Below are positions 36,535 to 45,129 of a DNA stretch of 64,000 nt, one piece after another. The DNA is from Kribbella pratensis. Its GTDB lineage: Bacteria; Actinomycetota; Actinomycetes; Propionibacteriales; Kribbellaceae. The number at the start of each line of letters is the position of its first letter. Within the stretch, counting starts at the first letter, position 1. The position numbers and the translations under genes are program-made. Under the pieces are notes generated by a model, which ran no database searches, was not told the origin of the DNA, and worked only from the letters and a program-made list of their open reading frames with translations. The stretch is taken from contig NZ_SODU01000001.1 of assembly GCF_004366075.1 (NCBI RefSeq), forward strand, positions 2,749,134 through 2,813,133, in the 5' to 3' direction.

Positions 36535-37442
36535 CAGGCGGCCCTGCTCGCAGTCGGCCACCCACACAGCTCGGTGATCTCACCGTCGTCGGCAACCAGC
36601 CGCGCCGGGTGCCCCGAGAGCTTCAGCCGCCCGACAGCTGCCTCGCCAGTCGCGATGAGCGCAGTGCTGAAGGTGTTCGCCCGTACGGCGGTCGGCGCCC
36701 AGACGGAAGCAGTCCGGTACAGACCCTCCGCGGGACGGCCGGTGCGCGGGTCGATGACGTGGTGCCCGTAGCCGGTCGGTGTCTGCCAGCGCCGTACGGT
36801 CCGGGTCGACGTGGTCAGTCCGCCGTGGGCGAGTGTCACGAGGACACCATCATCACCGGCGCGCTCAGCGACGGTGATGACCCACGGCTTCGTCGGCGTA
36901 CCCGCTGCGCGCAGGTCTCCGCCGATCTCGACGAGGACCGCGCAGCCGTAGCGCTTGCTGATCACGTTGGCCGCCCGGTCCGCGGTCCAGGCCTTGGCAG
37001 TGGCGCCAAGGTCGAGCGAGCAGTCCTTCGGTACCCCTAGCAGCGCTAGCTTCCGGTTGAGGCGCACCTCCTGCCAGCCGGCGACCTGCGTCGGGTCGTC
37101 GGGTGCCTTGGGGAAGCGCCGCCGTACCGCTTCAATGTCGGTGTCGTACCCGGCCGCGATCACCGCCGGGCCGACGGTCGGGTCGACCGCACCGCCGCTC
37201 ATCTGGGCCGCGACCAGGCTGACGTCGACCAGGTCGACGAGCAGACGCGACACCGGTACGAGCGCACCGGCCCTCGTGTTGACGATCGACAGCTCGGAGT
37301 CCGGGCGGAACCGGCTCGCGGCCTTGTCGACGCGGTCCATCAGTGCCTTGAGCTCACCGCACGCCGCTCCGAGTACGGCGGGATCGTCGACAGTCAAACG
37401 GACCGTGCAACTCCACGCGTTCCACGTGCGGGAGGCGGTCAT
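36534..37442 (-). CDS. apbE: FAD:protein FMN transferase
   Basis: 302 residues of the ApbE family: FRPDSELSIVNTRAGALVPV, SGGAVDPTVGPAVIAAGYD, LDLGATAKAWTADRA and the late GHHVIDPRTGRPAEGLY. ApbE covalently attaches FMN to Thr in partner proteins. Start is the ATG at 37442 (ATGA overlap with the Ser/Gly-rich gene). No signal peptide is evident, which raises the question of where it acts. No canonical FMN-binding partner is seen in the window. Confidence 0.9.
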   Translation of the reverse strand: MTASRTWNAWSCTVRLTVDDPAVLGAACGELKALMDRVDKAASRFRPDSELSIVNTRAGALVPVSRLLVDLVDVSLVAAQMSGGAVDPTVGPAVIAAGYDTDIEAVRRRFPKAPDDPTQVAGWQEVRLNRKLALLGVPKDCSLDLGATAKAWTADRAANVISKRYGCAVLVEIGGDLRAAGTPTKPWVITVAERAGDDGVLVTLAHGGLTTSTRTVRRWQTPTGYGHHVIDPRTGRPAEGLYRTASVWAPTAVRANTFSTALIATGEAAVGRLKLSGHPARLVADDGEITELCGWPTASRAA

Positions 37443-37762
37443 GACCCGTTGCTCCCGCCCTGCGAGGTCGAGCCGGAGTTCGTGGACCCGAGTCCGCTCG
37501 AGCTGCCGCTGTCGCCGGACCCGGAGCTCGAGCCGGAACCGCTGCCCGAACTGCTGCCCGAACTGCTGCCCGAGCTGCTGTCGTCGTCCGAGCTGCTGGA
37601 CGTCGCCGTCGTACCGGTGCTGCTGCCGGAGTGCTTCGCCGACACGACCGCGACCGAGATCCCGGTCGCGCCGACGCCGAGGACGGCAGTGGCTATCGCG
37701 GCCGCGGACGCGCGATGCAGCCAGCGCCGGCGGTTGGGGTGGGATTCGTCTGTGGTGACCAT
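37439..37762 (-). CDS. Membrane-anchored Ser/Gly-rich protein
   Basis: 107 residues: a basic twin-Arg-like start (NRRRWLHRA), a hydrophobic segment (AAAIATAVLGVGATGISVAVV), then about 60 residues almost entirely Ser, Gly, Asp and Thr. It is first in the electron-transfer operon, in the place where related operons usually encode an FMN-binding lipoprotein, and it overlaps apbE. It may be a spacer/anchor or a degenerate partner. It has no recognisable catalytic domain. Confidence 0.75.
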   Translation of the reverse strand: MVTTDESHPNRRRWLHRASAAAIATAVLGVGATGISVAVVSAKHSGSSTGTTATSSSSDDDSSSGSSSGSSSGSGSGSSSGSGDSGSSSGLGSTNSGSTSQGGSNGS

Positions 37763-37840
37763 GCCGTAAGCCTCGTGCGAGGCCCGTCAGCCGCACTCCA
37801 AGAGAAGATCAAGCCACGGTCAAGTTCTGCTGAAAGCTCT

Positions 37841-37857
37841 CTGAGAACAGCTCTCAG
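37841..37857. terminator. Short hairpin at the end of the marR gene
   Basis: CTGAGA (37841-37846) and TCTCAG (37852-37857) pair perfectly with a 5-base loop and span the marR stop codon. Since marR is read leftward, the hairpin forms at its last codons and just beyond. A weak terminator or a translation-termination structure is possible; there is no T-tract. Confidence 0.35.
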
Positions 37858-38348
37858 GAGCGGACCTCCAGCGGGCAGTCGGTCTCGCAGTGCTTGCCGA
37901 TCGTGCCGACGATCTCGTCGGCGACCTCACCGAGAACAGCGAGGCGGTCGGGGCCGAACACATCGACGAAGAACTCCCGCACCCGTGCGGCCTGTGCCGG
38001 CGCACACTCCTTGATCGCCGCCAGACCTTCCTCGGTGATGGCGATCTCCGGATACCGCGATTCGCAGGCCTCCTTGCGGATCAGCCCGCGTTTCTCCATC
38101 CGGGTCAAGTGGTGCGACAACCGGCTCTTCTCCCACTGCGTCGCGCGACTGAGCTCGAATGCGCGCATCCGGCCGGATTCCGACTCGGACAGGTTCACCA
38201 GGATCTCGAAGTCCGACTTGGACAGGCCGAAGTCGCGCTGGAGGTGCCGCTCCAGGTGCGTCTCCAGCGTGCGGTTCATCAGCAAGTAGCTGCGCCACGC
38301 CTTCTGCTCGTCGTCGTCGAGCCACGGTCCCTTGCTCACGAGAACCAT
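37854..38348 (-). CDS. MarR-family transcriptional regulator
   Basis: 164 residues. The winged helix includes FEILVNLSESESGRMRAFEL, SRATQWEKSRLSHHLTRMEK and RGLIRKEACESRYPEI, with the conserved Asp/Arg wing. The C-terminus carries two Cys (KHCETDCPLEV) that could be redox-sensitive. Start is the ATG at 38348. It is divergent from the NmrA-type gene across an 84-base gap with two matching palindromes, so it very probably represses both genes. Confidence 0.9.
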   Translation of the reverse strand: MVLVSKGPWLDDDEQKAWRSYLLMNRTLETHLERHLQRDFGLSKSDFEILVNLSESESGRMRAFELSRATQWEKSRLSHHLTRMEKRGLIRKEACESRYPEIAITEEGLAAIKECAPAQAARVREFFVDVFGPDRLAVLGEVADEIVGTIGKHCETDCPLEVRS

Positions 38349-38360
38349 CCTACCCGCTTG

Positions 38361-38412
38361 GGTTGACACATCAACCAATCGCGCTACGATCGGTCGAGTT
38401 GACACATCAACC
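38361..38412. promoter_or_regulatory. Twin MarR operators and promoter
   Basis: GGTTGACACATCAACC (38361-38376) recurs as GTTGACACATCAACC (38398-38412); each is an inverted repeat GTTGA-CACA-TCAAC. TTGACA at 38363-38368 inside the first copy, with TACGAT at 38385-38390 and a 16-base spacer, forms a good promoter for the rightward NmrA-type gene, whose start point would fall in the second copy. MarR bound at either site would block RNA polymerase. Confidence 0.75.
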
Positions 38413-38432
38413 TAACTCTTGGAGTGAACGCT

Positions 38433-39404
38433 ATGAGCAAGCTGATCGCCGTCGTCGGAGCGACCGGAGCACAGGGCGGAGCGCTGGTCCGCGCGATCCT
38501 GACGGATCCGTCCGGCGAGTTCGCTGTCCGCGCACTGACCCGGAACCCGGACTCCGCCGCCGCGAAGAACCTCGCCGCAGCGGGCGCCGAGGTGGTCGCC
38601 GCCGATCTCGACGACGAGGCGAGCATCCGGTCCGCTTTCGACGGCGCGTACGGCGCTTTCGTGGTGACGAACTACTGGGCGCCGCTGACCCCGGACGAGG
38701 AGGCGGTGCGGACCCGCGCCGAGATGGAGCTCGCCCAGGCCGAGACCGCCGCGCGGGCCGCCCGCGACGCCGGCGTACAGCACCTGGTCTGGTCGACGCT
38801 CGAGGACACCCGCCTGTTCTTCGGTGCGCGCGACGACGTCCCGAGCCTGGACGACGGGCGCTACAAGGTCCCGCACTTCGACGCGAAGGGCGAGGCCGAC
38901 GACCTGTTCGCGAAGTACGGCGTACCGACGACGTTCCTGCGGACCACGTTCTACTTCGACGCGTTCATCACCACCATGCGGCCGACCCGCAACGCCGACG
39001 GCACACTGACCATCACGCTCCCGATGGGCGAGAAGCGGCTGTCCGGCATCGCCTCCGAGGACATCGGCCGCAGCGCGCTGGCGATCCTCAAGCGCCCCGA
39101 CCTCATCGGCCGGACCGTCAGCGTCGCCGGCGACCACCTCACCGGCGACCAGTACGCCGCCGCCCTCACCGAAGCCCTCGGCGAAAAGGTCACCTACAAC
39201 TCCCCGACCCTCGACGAGTACCGCCAATACCCCTTCCCCATGGCCGTCGAAATGGCCAACATGTTCCAGTTCTACGCCGAGAACCACGAACAGTTCACCG
39301 GCAACCGCAACCTCGACAAGGTCCGCGAGCTCAATCCCGCCCTGGAATCCTTCGAAACCTGGCTTGACCTGCACAAAGAAGACCTACGGGCCGCCACTAA
39401 GTGA
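38433..39404 (+). CDS. NmrA/HSCARG-like NAD(P)-binding protein
   Basis: 323 residues. Rossmann motif IAVVGATGAQGGALVRAIL, then ALTRNPDSAAAKNLAAAGAE and FVVTNYWAPL match the NmrA/HSCARG group, which binds NADP and often senses redox state. Start is the ATG at 38433 with GGAG 8 bases upstream; a GTG at 38424 is less likely. Expression is probably controlled by the divergent MarR. Confidence 0.9.
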   Translation: MSKLIAVVGATGAQGGALVRAILTDPSGEFAVRALTRNPDSAAAKNLAAAGAEVVAADLDDEASIRSAFDGAYGAFVVTNYWAPLTPDEEAVRTRAEMELAQAETAARAARDAGVQHLVWSTLEDTRLFFGARDDVPSLDDGRYKVPHFDAKGEADDLFAKYGVPTTFLRTTFYFDAFITTMRPTRNADGTLTITLPMGEKRLSGIASEDIGRSALAILKRPDLIGRTVSVAGDHLTGDQYAAALTEALGEKVTYNSPTLDEYRQYPFPMAVEMANMFQFYAENHEQFTGNRNLDKVRELNPALESFETWLDLHKEDLRAATK

Positions 39405-40000
39405 CCCATCGTGTTGGGCGGCTCTGCCCTGAGCCGCCCGCATCAATGAGCAACGATTCGCGCTTTTGACCGCCGATTGCCAAGGTCTCACGGAACAGCG
39501 ACGGAACAGAACCGGAGCCCGAGGCACGCCAGACACGGGTTCGTATTCTAGCCCCGGCTCGCACCGAGCCGGGGCTGATCGGTCTCGCTGCTGCCTTGCC
39601 TCGTGGATCGTCCACGCGGAGCGTTCGGCTGCGACCGCAAGCTTCAACCTGGGGAGCTACGCCTCGAACCGGGCACCGGCATGAGCGTGTTGTGGCGCGA
39701 CCACTGCCGCCGCCACATGAACAGCCTGATGAACCTCCCGGCACCTTCAGCAAGTGCCCTCGAAGGCCACCACCACAACGGCAACGGCCTTGAACCGTTG
39801 CCCTGGGCTACCCCCCGGCCGAACTGTACGACACACTCACCTGGGGCGCCTGACAACGCGTTGCCTTGCTCGCGGCTCCACCGGCGACCGGAAACCCGTC
39901 TCCGGTGTGACCTGCGGAAACGCAGGCCGGTTGACGAGATGACGCCGCCGGGGCGACCGTCGTACTAAGTCGCAAGCCACCAAGCGGCAGGAGGCGGCCG
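39405..40000. other. Intergenic stretch with a strong hairpin and a tRNA-like fragment
   Basis: No gene is convincing in these 596 bases. A strong hairpin sits at 39550-39576. Just before it, GGGTTCGTATTCT followed by a GC-rich arm resembles a decayed tRNA T-arm and acceptor end, the kind of sequence left at integration sites. The remainder shows nothing recognisable. Confidence 0.4.
39550..39576 (+). terminator. Strong GC hairpin
   Basis: AGCCCCGGCTC and GAGCCGGGGCT form a perfect 11-base stem with a 5-base loop. There is no T-tract, as is common for actinobacterial terminators. It lies about 145 bases past the NmrA-type gene and could terminate it. Confidence 0.55.
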
Positions 40001-40195
40001 ATGGCAAATGAAGTGCAGGCGATCAACGTGATCTTCGACGGCCCGCCGGCGCCAGACGCTGGGCGCTTCGTGGAAGTCGAAGACGATCGCGGCCGAAGCC
40101 TGAGCATCGGCGAATGGATCGAGCGGCCTGACGGGCTTTGGGCGCTCCGAATCCCGGGAGTTCTGGCTCCACCGCAGCCAGAGCGGGAAGGCTAA
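40001..40195 (+). CDS. Small hypothetical protein
   Basis: 64 residues, acidic, starting MANEVQAINVIFDGPPAP and containing FVEVEDDRGRSLSIGEWIERPDGLWALRI. A perfect AGGAGG lies 7 bases before the ATG, so translation is likely. The pattern resembles small proteins of actinobacterial phages and integrative elements; function unknown. Confidence 0.75.
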   Translation: MANEVQAINVIFDGPPAPDAGRFVEVEDDRGRSLSIGEWIERPDGLWALRIPGVLAPPQPEREG

Positions 40196-40222
40196 CGCGC
40201 TACCCCAAGTCCGCCCGCGGGG

Positions 40223-40837
40223 TCAGGTCGACCAGATGTCATCGGCAAGCGAGGAATCATTTCCCGGCCCCGGCCTCCGGCGATCGCGGAGATACTCGCC
40301 GACGTCGCCGCCGCAGTCGGTGATGCAGTCCCGACCTTCAACCGTCAGCCGAGGCGCGATCCAGCCTCCAGTGAACTCCTCGAGGTGCACCGCGTCGATC
40401 AGCGAGTGGCGCAGAAGGAGCTCGGCGGCGCCGCGTAGTTCACGCTCACTGAAGGCCAGCGGGGATACCAACTGGTCAGCGAACTCCTGGAAGCTGCCAG
40501 GGTGCACACCCTGCTCCTCCTGGGCGTCGAGCCATGTGATCATCTCCGTTCGCAGCACGGCCGAGCGGACCTTCGGATTGGCGCGGTCCGCGACCAGCTG
40601 CTGCATCGCTTGGATCCCCGCCGGCGTGATCATTGCCCTCGGAGTGCCGAACGTCGAGTACGGCTTGACCAGACCGAGACTGGCGAGAAGATCCACCAGC
40701 TGGAAGCCGTAGTCGACATCGTGCCCGGCGCGCTGCAGGTAGTCGCTGATCGCCTCGTCCGGATCCCTTCCTGCTCGCCCAGCTTCGTAGATCGCTTCGA
40801 GCAGGTCGGTAGCGTGCTGATCGATGTCGGTGGCCAC
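40223..40837 (-). CDS. Hypothetical protein, possible winged-helix
   Basis: 204 residues, soluble. I choose the GTG at 40837 (VATDIDQHATDLLEAIYEAG), preceded by GGAAGGGA. Predicted helices, with PRAMITPAGIQAMQQLVADR resembling the end of a winged-helix unit, suggest a DNA-binding or phage-like helper protein, but no family is recognised. An accessory gene. Confidence 0.65.
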   Translation of the reverse strand: MATDIDQHATDLLEAIYEAGRAGRDPDEAISDYLQRAGHDVDYGFQLVDLLASLGLVKPYSTFGTPRAMITPAGIQAMQQLVADRANPKVRSAVLRTEMITWLDAQEEQGVHPGSFQEFADQLVSPLAFSERELRGAAELLLRHSLIDAVHLEEFTGGWIAPRLTVEGRDCITDCGGDVGEYLRDRRRPGPGNDSSLADDIWST

Positions 40838-40989
40838 TCTTGTTTCCCTTCCGTTCGGGGATGCGCTCGCCCCCGACCCCATCCTCCGCCAGGGCATGAG
40901 GTGTTGAGAATCGATCGTTCATGAGACGCACCGGACGGCAGGTGTCGGCACCGCGAGGGACTGCTGCGAGTACGGCGATGCGGCCTGCT

Positions 40990-41096
40990 AGCTCTTATGG
41001 CCATGGCTGGGCATCGCCCACCTAGATGCCAGCTGCGTGCGGGATTGGATGAAGGTCAACCTCGACCGCGCCAATATCTACGTGGGCCCAGAAGGC
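40990..41096 (+). pseudogene. C-terminal remnant of a WPWLG-family protein
   Basis: The frame LWPWLGIAHLDASCVRDWMK followed by NLDRANIYVG matches the C-terminal part of the protein encoded at 48194-48636 (WPWLGIDRL, DWMLANLDRLHIYV). A TAG lies just upstream in frame and the expected tail is missing, so only about 35 codons of a second copy survive. Confidence 0.6.
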
Positions 41097-41264
41097 CTCG
41101 ATCGACGGTGTGCTGTTGGTGCGGCGCTGGCAGGACGTCGACCTCGTAGATCAGCGGTGGCATACCGAGTGTGGCCGCGGCTGCATCGAAGTTTTGGAGT
41201 GCGGGACGCAGGTGCTCGAAGGCCATGGTTCGCAAGCTACCGCCGGGTGCCCGAAGATCTGTAG

Positions 41265-41705
41265 ATGGAACTGGATCCGGAGCTGCAATGGGCACCGTGG
41301 CTGTTGTTCGAGGAGGCCGCGGGCATCGCGCCGCGCGAGCCTGGGGTCTACGTTGCCCGCGAACGACCCACGGGGCAGATTGTCTACATCGGCATGGCGG
41401 GCGAGCGCCGTGGCCAGGGAATCCGAGGCCGGCTGCGCATCTACCTCACCGGCAAGGCGGCCGTCAGCGGCTTGGGCGAAGCAGCTCTCGATCGCGCGTT
41501 GGCCGACCCGGCGTGGCTCGACCACATGATCGAACGGACTCGGACCGAAGGTCCTCTGCGAGCCAAGCAGTGGGCGCAGGCCGCTCTCACGCGAGCAGAC
41601 CTCGAGCTGACGTGGACCGTCAGTCCGGACCGCACGTCGGCCGCGATCATCGAACAACGCCTCATCGCTGCAGCAACGCACCAGCTCTGGAACCGACGAC
41701 GCTGA
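41265..41705 (+). CDS. GIY-YIG nuclease-like protein
   Basis: 146 residues. GVYVARERPTGQIVYIGMAG supplies the GIY (as GVY, residues 27-29) and YIG (41-43) strands; RGRLRIYLTG provides the conserved Arg, and SAAIIEQRLIAA a candidate metal-binding Glu. It could be a small endonuclease or a degenerate relative. A fragment of a second copy lies at 44378-44455. Confidence 0.75.
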   Translation: MELDPELQWAPWLLFEEAAGIAPREPGVYVARERPTGQIVYIGMAGERRGQGIRGRLRIYLTGKAAVSGLGEAALDRALADPAWLDHMIERTRTEGPLRAKQWAQAALTRADLELTWTVSPDRTSAAIIEQRLIAAATHQLWNRRR

Positions 41706-41821
41706 GCTGGCAGGGGCAGGAGTTTGATGAGCCGGGAGTAGCCGCGTGCGCGACGTCCTGATCGCGGCAGTTGAGGTACCCCCACTATGTGGGACACTCA
41801 CGAAGATCAGGAAGGTGCGCC

Positions 41822-42037
41822 ATGATTGCTCGCGTAGCTGTCTGGGAACCGATGCCTGACGACGATCGCCAGTGGGTCATCGACGCGGCCAGAACGGTTC
41901 CTGGGGTGCTTGACGCCTACCACCTGCTCGACACCGACACGGGTAACGGCCTCTCGATCGCCTTCTTTGATGATGGCGTGGACATCGCCGAGGTCAAGGC
42001 GGCCATCTCTCTGAAGGCTGAGGAGATCCTGGCATGA
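41822..42037 (+). CDS. Small alpha/beta protein, monooxygenase-like fold
   Basis: 71 residues (MIARVAVWEPMPDDDRQWVI...), with AGGAAGG 7 bases before the ATG at 41822. Size and strand pattern fit a ferredoxin-like dimeric alpha/beta barrel of the antibiotic-biosynthesis-monooxygenase type, similar to the protein at 42198. Substrate unknown. Confidence 0.65.
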   Translation: MIARVAVWEPMPDDDRQWVIDAARTVPGVLDAYHLLDTDTGNGLSIAFFDDGVDIAEVKAAISLKAEEILA

Positions 42038-42197
42038 CGTGCCGCGGCCGGTGCCGAGATCAGAAACCATCTACAGAGTCGTGCGCCAGGGGTAGGTGAC
42101 CGTCGCGGCCGCATGCTCACTCAACGGCATTAGCGCTGCGACACCTACCCGCACCACTGAACAGACGCGGGAATCGGCACAGCTGAGGGGGACGGCT

Positions 42198-42482
42198 ATG
42201 TACGCAGTACTAGGTGTATGGGAAATGGACCCAGCCCGGGATGAGGCACAACAGTCTGCCTTGGAGGGGATCGTTGCCGGCGTGAGCCAGCTGCCCGGCC
42301 TGGTGAAGGGCTATTGGAGCGACTATGAGGACCCGGGGCGGTCACACACGTTCATCGTCTTCTCCGACCGCGATGCGGCAGTGGCCTTCGCGGACAATGT
42401 TCGTGGCAACGCCGAGAACCAGACCCGCTCCGGAGTCCGAAACATCAGCCTGGACATCGTGGCTGTCAAGGCCACGACCTGA
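42198..42482 (+). CDS. Antibiotic-biosynthesis-monooxygenase-like small protein
   Basis: 94 residues. YAVLGVWEMDPARDEAQ and PGLVKGYWSDYEDPGRSHTF match dimeric alpha/beta barrel (ABM/EthD-like) domains. The ATG at 42198 follows AGGGGGA, so I prefer it to the earlier in-frame start. It may be a stress-related or quinol-handling protein; no cofactor motif is visible. Confidence 0.7.
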   Translation: MYAVLGVWEMDPARDEAQQSALEGIVAGVSQLPGLVKGYWSDYEDPGRSHTFIVFSDRDAAVAFADNVRGNAENQTRSGVRNISLDIVAVKATT

Positions 42483-42610
42483 ATTCTGCGGCGTGCAACC
42501 CTGTTGTTGACTGGCAGGCACGGGAGTTGATGGGTTGGGAGCAGTCGGAGCGTCATCGGTTTCTGGTTGCCCCAATTCCGCCGCCGGTAGGCACAGACGG
42601 TCGGACGCTC

Positions 42611-43624
42611 TCAAGGTTCCAGTCGAAGTCGCACGACGATTCCTTGATCGCTGGACGTCGTCCAGATGCTGCCGAAGGCTACGAGCAGGCTCCCGGCAGT
42701 CAGCGGTTGCTCCGGCGTGATCCGTTCGACGACACGGCCGCTGGCGAGATCGACTTTCGTGATCGCGCCGTCGGACCCGCGCACCCACACCGCGCCCGCA
42801 GCCGCGATGAGGTCACCGCCGGAGCCTGCACCGAGATTGGTGTACACGGAGCGCGTGACGAGACCGCGCGTCACACGCGCCACGCCCGCCTCGGTGTCGA
42901 TCCAGAGGTCGGTTCCCGCCAAGGCGGCCATACCTGGTTTAGGCAGGGACATCCGACCGACGACTGCGCCGTTCGCAGCGTCGAGCACGACCACCGCATT
43001 CTCCGTCGCTGAGGTTGCCACGACTCGATCGGCCAGCGCGGCCAACTGCAGGTACCGGGAACCAAGTGGGTACGCCGTAACTCGGCCTGTCGCCGGCTCG
43101 ACGACGCTCGCCCTGGTCCCGTCAGCGGTCAGCACCCAGACGCCGCGCCCCGCGGACGGGAGCGCGAGCTGATCGAAGACCTTGCCAACCGACACGCGGC
43201 GTAGGACCCGCCGCGCCTTTGGGTCGATCTGCGCCAACCCCGTGCCGTCATCTGCCGTCGCACAGGCCCAGACCGACAAGCCGTCGGTACCGATGCCCTG
43301 GCAGTACTGGCTCTCGTCCGCCACCGTGTCGAGCTTGAGCTCGTCGGTCACCCGGTTCGTCGCGGGGTCAATACGCACGGCGCGACCGTCGTCAGTCTTC
43401 ACCCAGACGGCGCCTGCGGCTGCGACAAGCCCATCGCCATTCATGACCGCGATGGTTGCCTGACGCCGCGCAGAATACTTGACCGATACATCAGGTACCG
43501 CAGAGGTCGTCACCGGCACGCTCGGCGAAGTGCGCTCGACCGGCGCGGATGAGCAGCCTCCAAGCATCACCAGAGCGGCCAGGATCAAGACCTGTCCGCG
43601 TGACCTGGCCCCGCACGTCAACAT
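42611..43624 (-). CDS. Lipoprotein with beta-propeller-type repeats
   Basis: 337 residues. MLTCGARSRGQVLILAALVM is followed by the lipobox LGGC, so it is lipid-anchored outside the cell. The mature part shows recurring blade-like units (AAAGAVWVKTDDGRAVRIDP; VWVRGSDGAITKVDLASG) as in YVTN/virginiamycin-B-lyase-like propellers. It probably binds a ligand or protein outside the membrane; there is no clear enzyme motif. A lipoprotein of similar plan is at 52154. Confidence 0.82.
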   Translation of the reverse strand: MLTCGARSRGQVLILAALVMLGGCSSAPVERTSPSVPVTTSAVPDVSVKYSARRQATIAVMNGDGLVAAAGAVWVKTDDGRAVRIDPATNRVTDELKLDTVADESQYCQGIGTDGLSVWACATADDGTGLAQIDPKARRVLRRVSVGKVFDQLALPSAGRGVWVLTADGTRASVVEPATGRVTAYPLGSRYLQLAALADRVVATSATENAVVVLDAANGAVVGRMSLPKPGMAALAGTDLWIDTEAGVARVTRGLVTRSVYTNLGAGSGGDLIAAAGAVWVRGSDGAITKVDLASGRVVERITPEQPLTAGSLLVAFGSIWTTSSDQGIVVRLRLEP

Positions 43625-43804
43625 GCCACCATCATCCGCCGCAGAACACATTTCAGGGGCCGCAGCATCTCCCGTTGTTTCGGAGCCGATAAGCTGCCGT
43701 ATGTAAGGTCCAATTGATCACTTTGAACATCACAGGACCCGTAGCAGCCGGAGCGGACGACTCGTCGGCGATGCCGTGACGAGCAGGCGTTCCGGCCTCC
43801 AGCT

Positions 43805-44284
43805 TCAGTCAAGCTGCAGGCGCGGGGCCGTGTAGAAGGCGTGTGTCCCGTCGGGCCCGAACTCGACGCCGATGAACGGCGCGTGCTCCCCGAACGGCGA
43901 CAGGATCCGGATCACCGTGCCATCGGGATCCGGTACGTCGAGTTGCACTCCACCTCCCGGCCCACGGTCGAACAGCGGGCCGTGCTCCACATCGAGTTCG
44001 TCGAAACGCTCGGCCAACGCCCTCAATACGTCGACGGACGGCACGCCGAGGCTGACGACGTCGAAGCCGGCCAGTGACGGCTCGCCGGGCACGGTGTCGA
44101 GCCGTCGCAGACCGATGAGAAACCGCTCGGCGTCATCGGTCAGGACCGCGCCAGTGACGACATCGGGCCCACCGAACTCCCAGGCCAGCCGCAGCCCGAA
44201 CACCCGCCGGTACCAGTTGACACTGCGCTGGAGATCCGTCACCGGGATCTTCACCTGCAATATCCGCTCGAAGCCCAGGTTCAT
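43805..44284 (-). CDS. VOC-family (glyoxalase/bleomycin-resistance-like) protein
   Basis: 159 residues. ILQVKIPVTDLQRSVNWYRR, VFGLRLAWEFGG and VQLDVPDPDGTVIRI are the paired beta-alpha-beta-beta-beta signatures of the VOC superfamily. It may bind a metal via His/Glu, but the substrate is unknown. Start is the ATG at 44284; a remnant of a GIY-YIG gene lies just upstream on the opposite strand. Confidence 0.85.
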   Translation of the reverse strand: MNLGFERILQVKIPVTDLQRSVNWYRRVFGLRLAWEFGGPDVVTGAVLTDDAERFLIGLRRLDTVPGEPSLAGFDVVSLGVPSVDVLRALAERFDELDVEHGPLFDRGPGGGVQLDVPDPDGTVIRILSPFGEHAPFIGVEFGPDGTHAFYTAPRLQLD

Positions 44285-44377
44285 TGCGATTCCCCCTCGA
44301 AGTCGGCCTCCCCCGAGGATGACGGCCACCCGGCCGACTCGTCCACCGTGCCAACCCGGAATCCTCCCGCCCGCAAC

Positions 44378-44455
44378 CGACGCCCTTCTCCGAGCCAAGC
44401 AGTGGGCGTACGCCGCACTCGTACGAGTGGACCTCGAGCTGACCTCGCGGCCGGT
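44378..44455 (+). pseudogene. Fragment of a second GIY-YIG gene
   Basis: LLRAKQWAYAALVRVDLEL here aligns with LRAKQWAQAALTRADLEL of the intact gene at 41265. Only about 26 codons remain, with no start or GIY strand, so it is a decayed paralogue. Confidence 0.6.
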
Positions 44456-44649
44456 CGACGGATCGTTTTGCTGCGAGCTAACGCCTCGCCGACGTGCTGG
44501 CTTGGGAACCACTCCCGAGCCTGCGGCTCCAAGCTGCGCCCGCCGCATGATGTCCGGATCTGCCGCGGTTGGTGACGCGCGGTCATGAAGAGGCGGACGG
44601 TGCCAAGGCAAGCAGACTCCTTTGATCCGGCCCTGGCAGGCTAGGCGCC

Positions 44650-44993
44650 ATGACTGACCGAGATGGGTCCGGTTGGTACGCGGTGCGGTGTGTCTTCCGT
44701 TGCGGTTGGCCACCCAAGTTCGCAGGCAGGGCATTTGAGGAGCGCATCACGTTGTGGCGCGCTGATTCCTCGATCACGCCATACAACGCGCAGAAGCTGA
44801 GGCTCGCGAGTACGCGGTGACCATCACCGACTCCCAGGATTCGTACTTGGGCCTTGCGCAGGCGTACCGGCTGTCGGACGTGCCAGGTGACGGTGCCGAG
44901 GTGTTCTCCCTGGTGCGAGCGAGCAAGCGCACGCCCAAGGCGTACGTCGACCGGTTCTTCGACACCGGCAAGGAACGGCAGCAGCAATTGTGA
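44650..44993 (+). pseudogene. DUF4288-like protein, frameshifted
   Basis: It begins MTDRDGSGWYAVRCVFRCGW, then FEERITLWRADS. The frame then slips and continues as DHAIQRAEAEAREYAVTI and LGLAQAYRLSDVPGDGAEVF, ending in a TGA at 44991. Together the two frames form one DUF4288-type protein of about 115 residues; the total length is one base short of a whole frame, consistent with a single T lost near 44768. Confidence 0.7.
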
Positions 44994-45129
44994 CCCGCCG
45001 CAAGGTTCGCGGATTCTGCCGGGACCCGCGCCGCGTCAAGTTGGACGTTTGGGACTACCCGAGGGGCCGGGAGCGCCTCGTTCCACGTCACGCACGACTG
45101 GCGTATCCGAAGGTGAACCACTACTAGCG

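Noticed and set aside
37439..37762. Ser/Gly-rich repeat as an ApbE flavinylation site
   Set aside because: No canonical Asp-x-x-(S/T)-Gly-Ala-(S/T) type flavinylation motif is visible; kept only as a finding about the missing partner.
39517..39576. A complete tRNA gene
   Set aside because: No matching 5-prime acceptor or anticodon arm, and the T-stem does not pair; at most a decayed fragment.
43872..44588. A 238-codon plus-strand frame over the VOC gene
   Set aside because: It is antisense shadow over the VOC gene; only the 26 codons at 44378-44455 carry the GIY-YIG similarity, and these are reported as a remnant.
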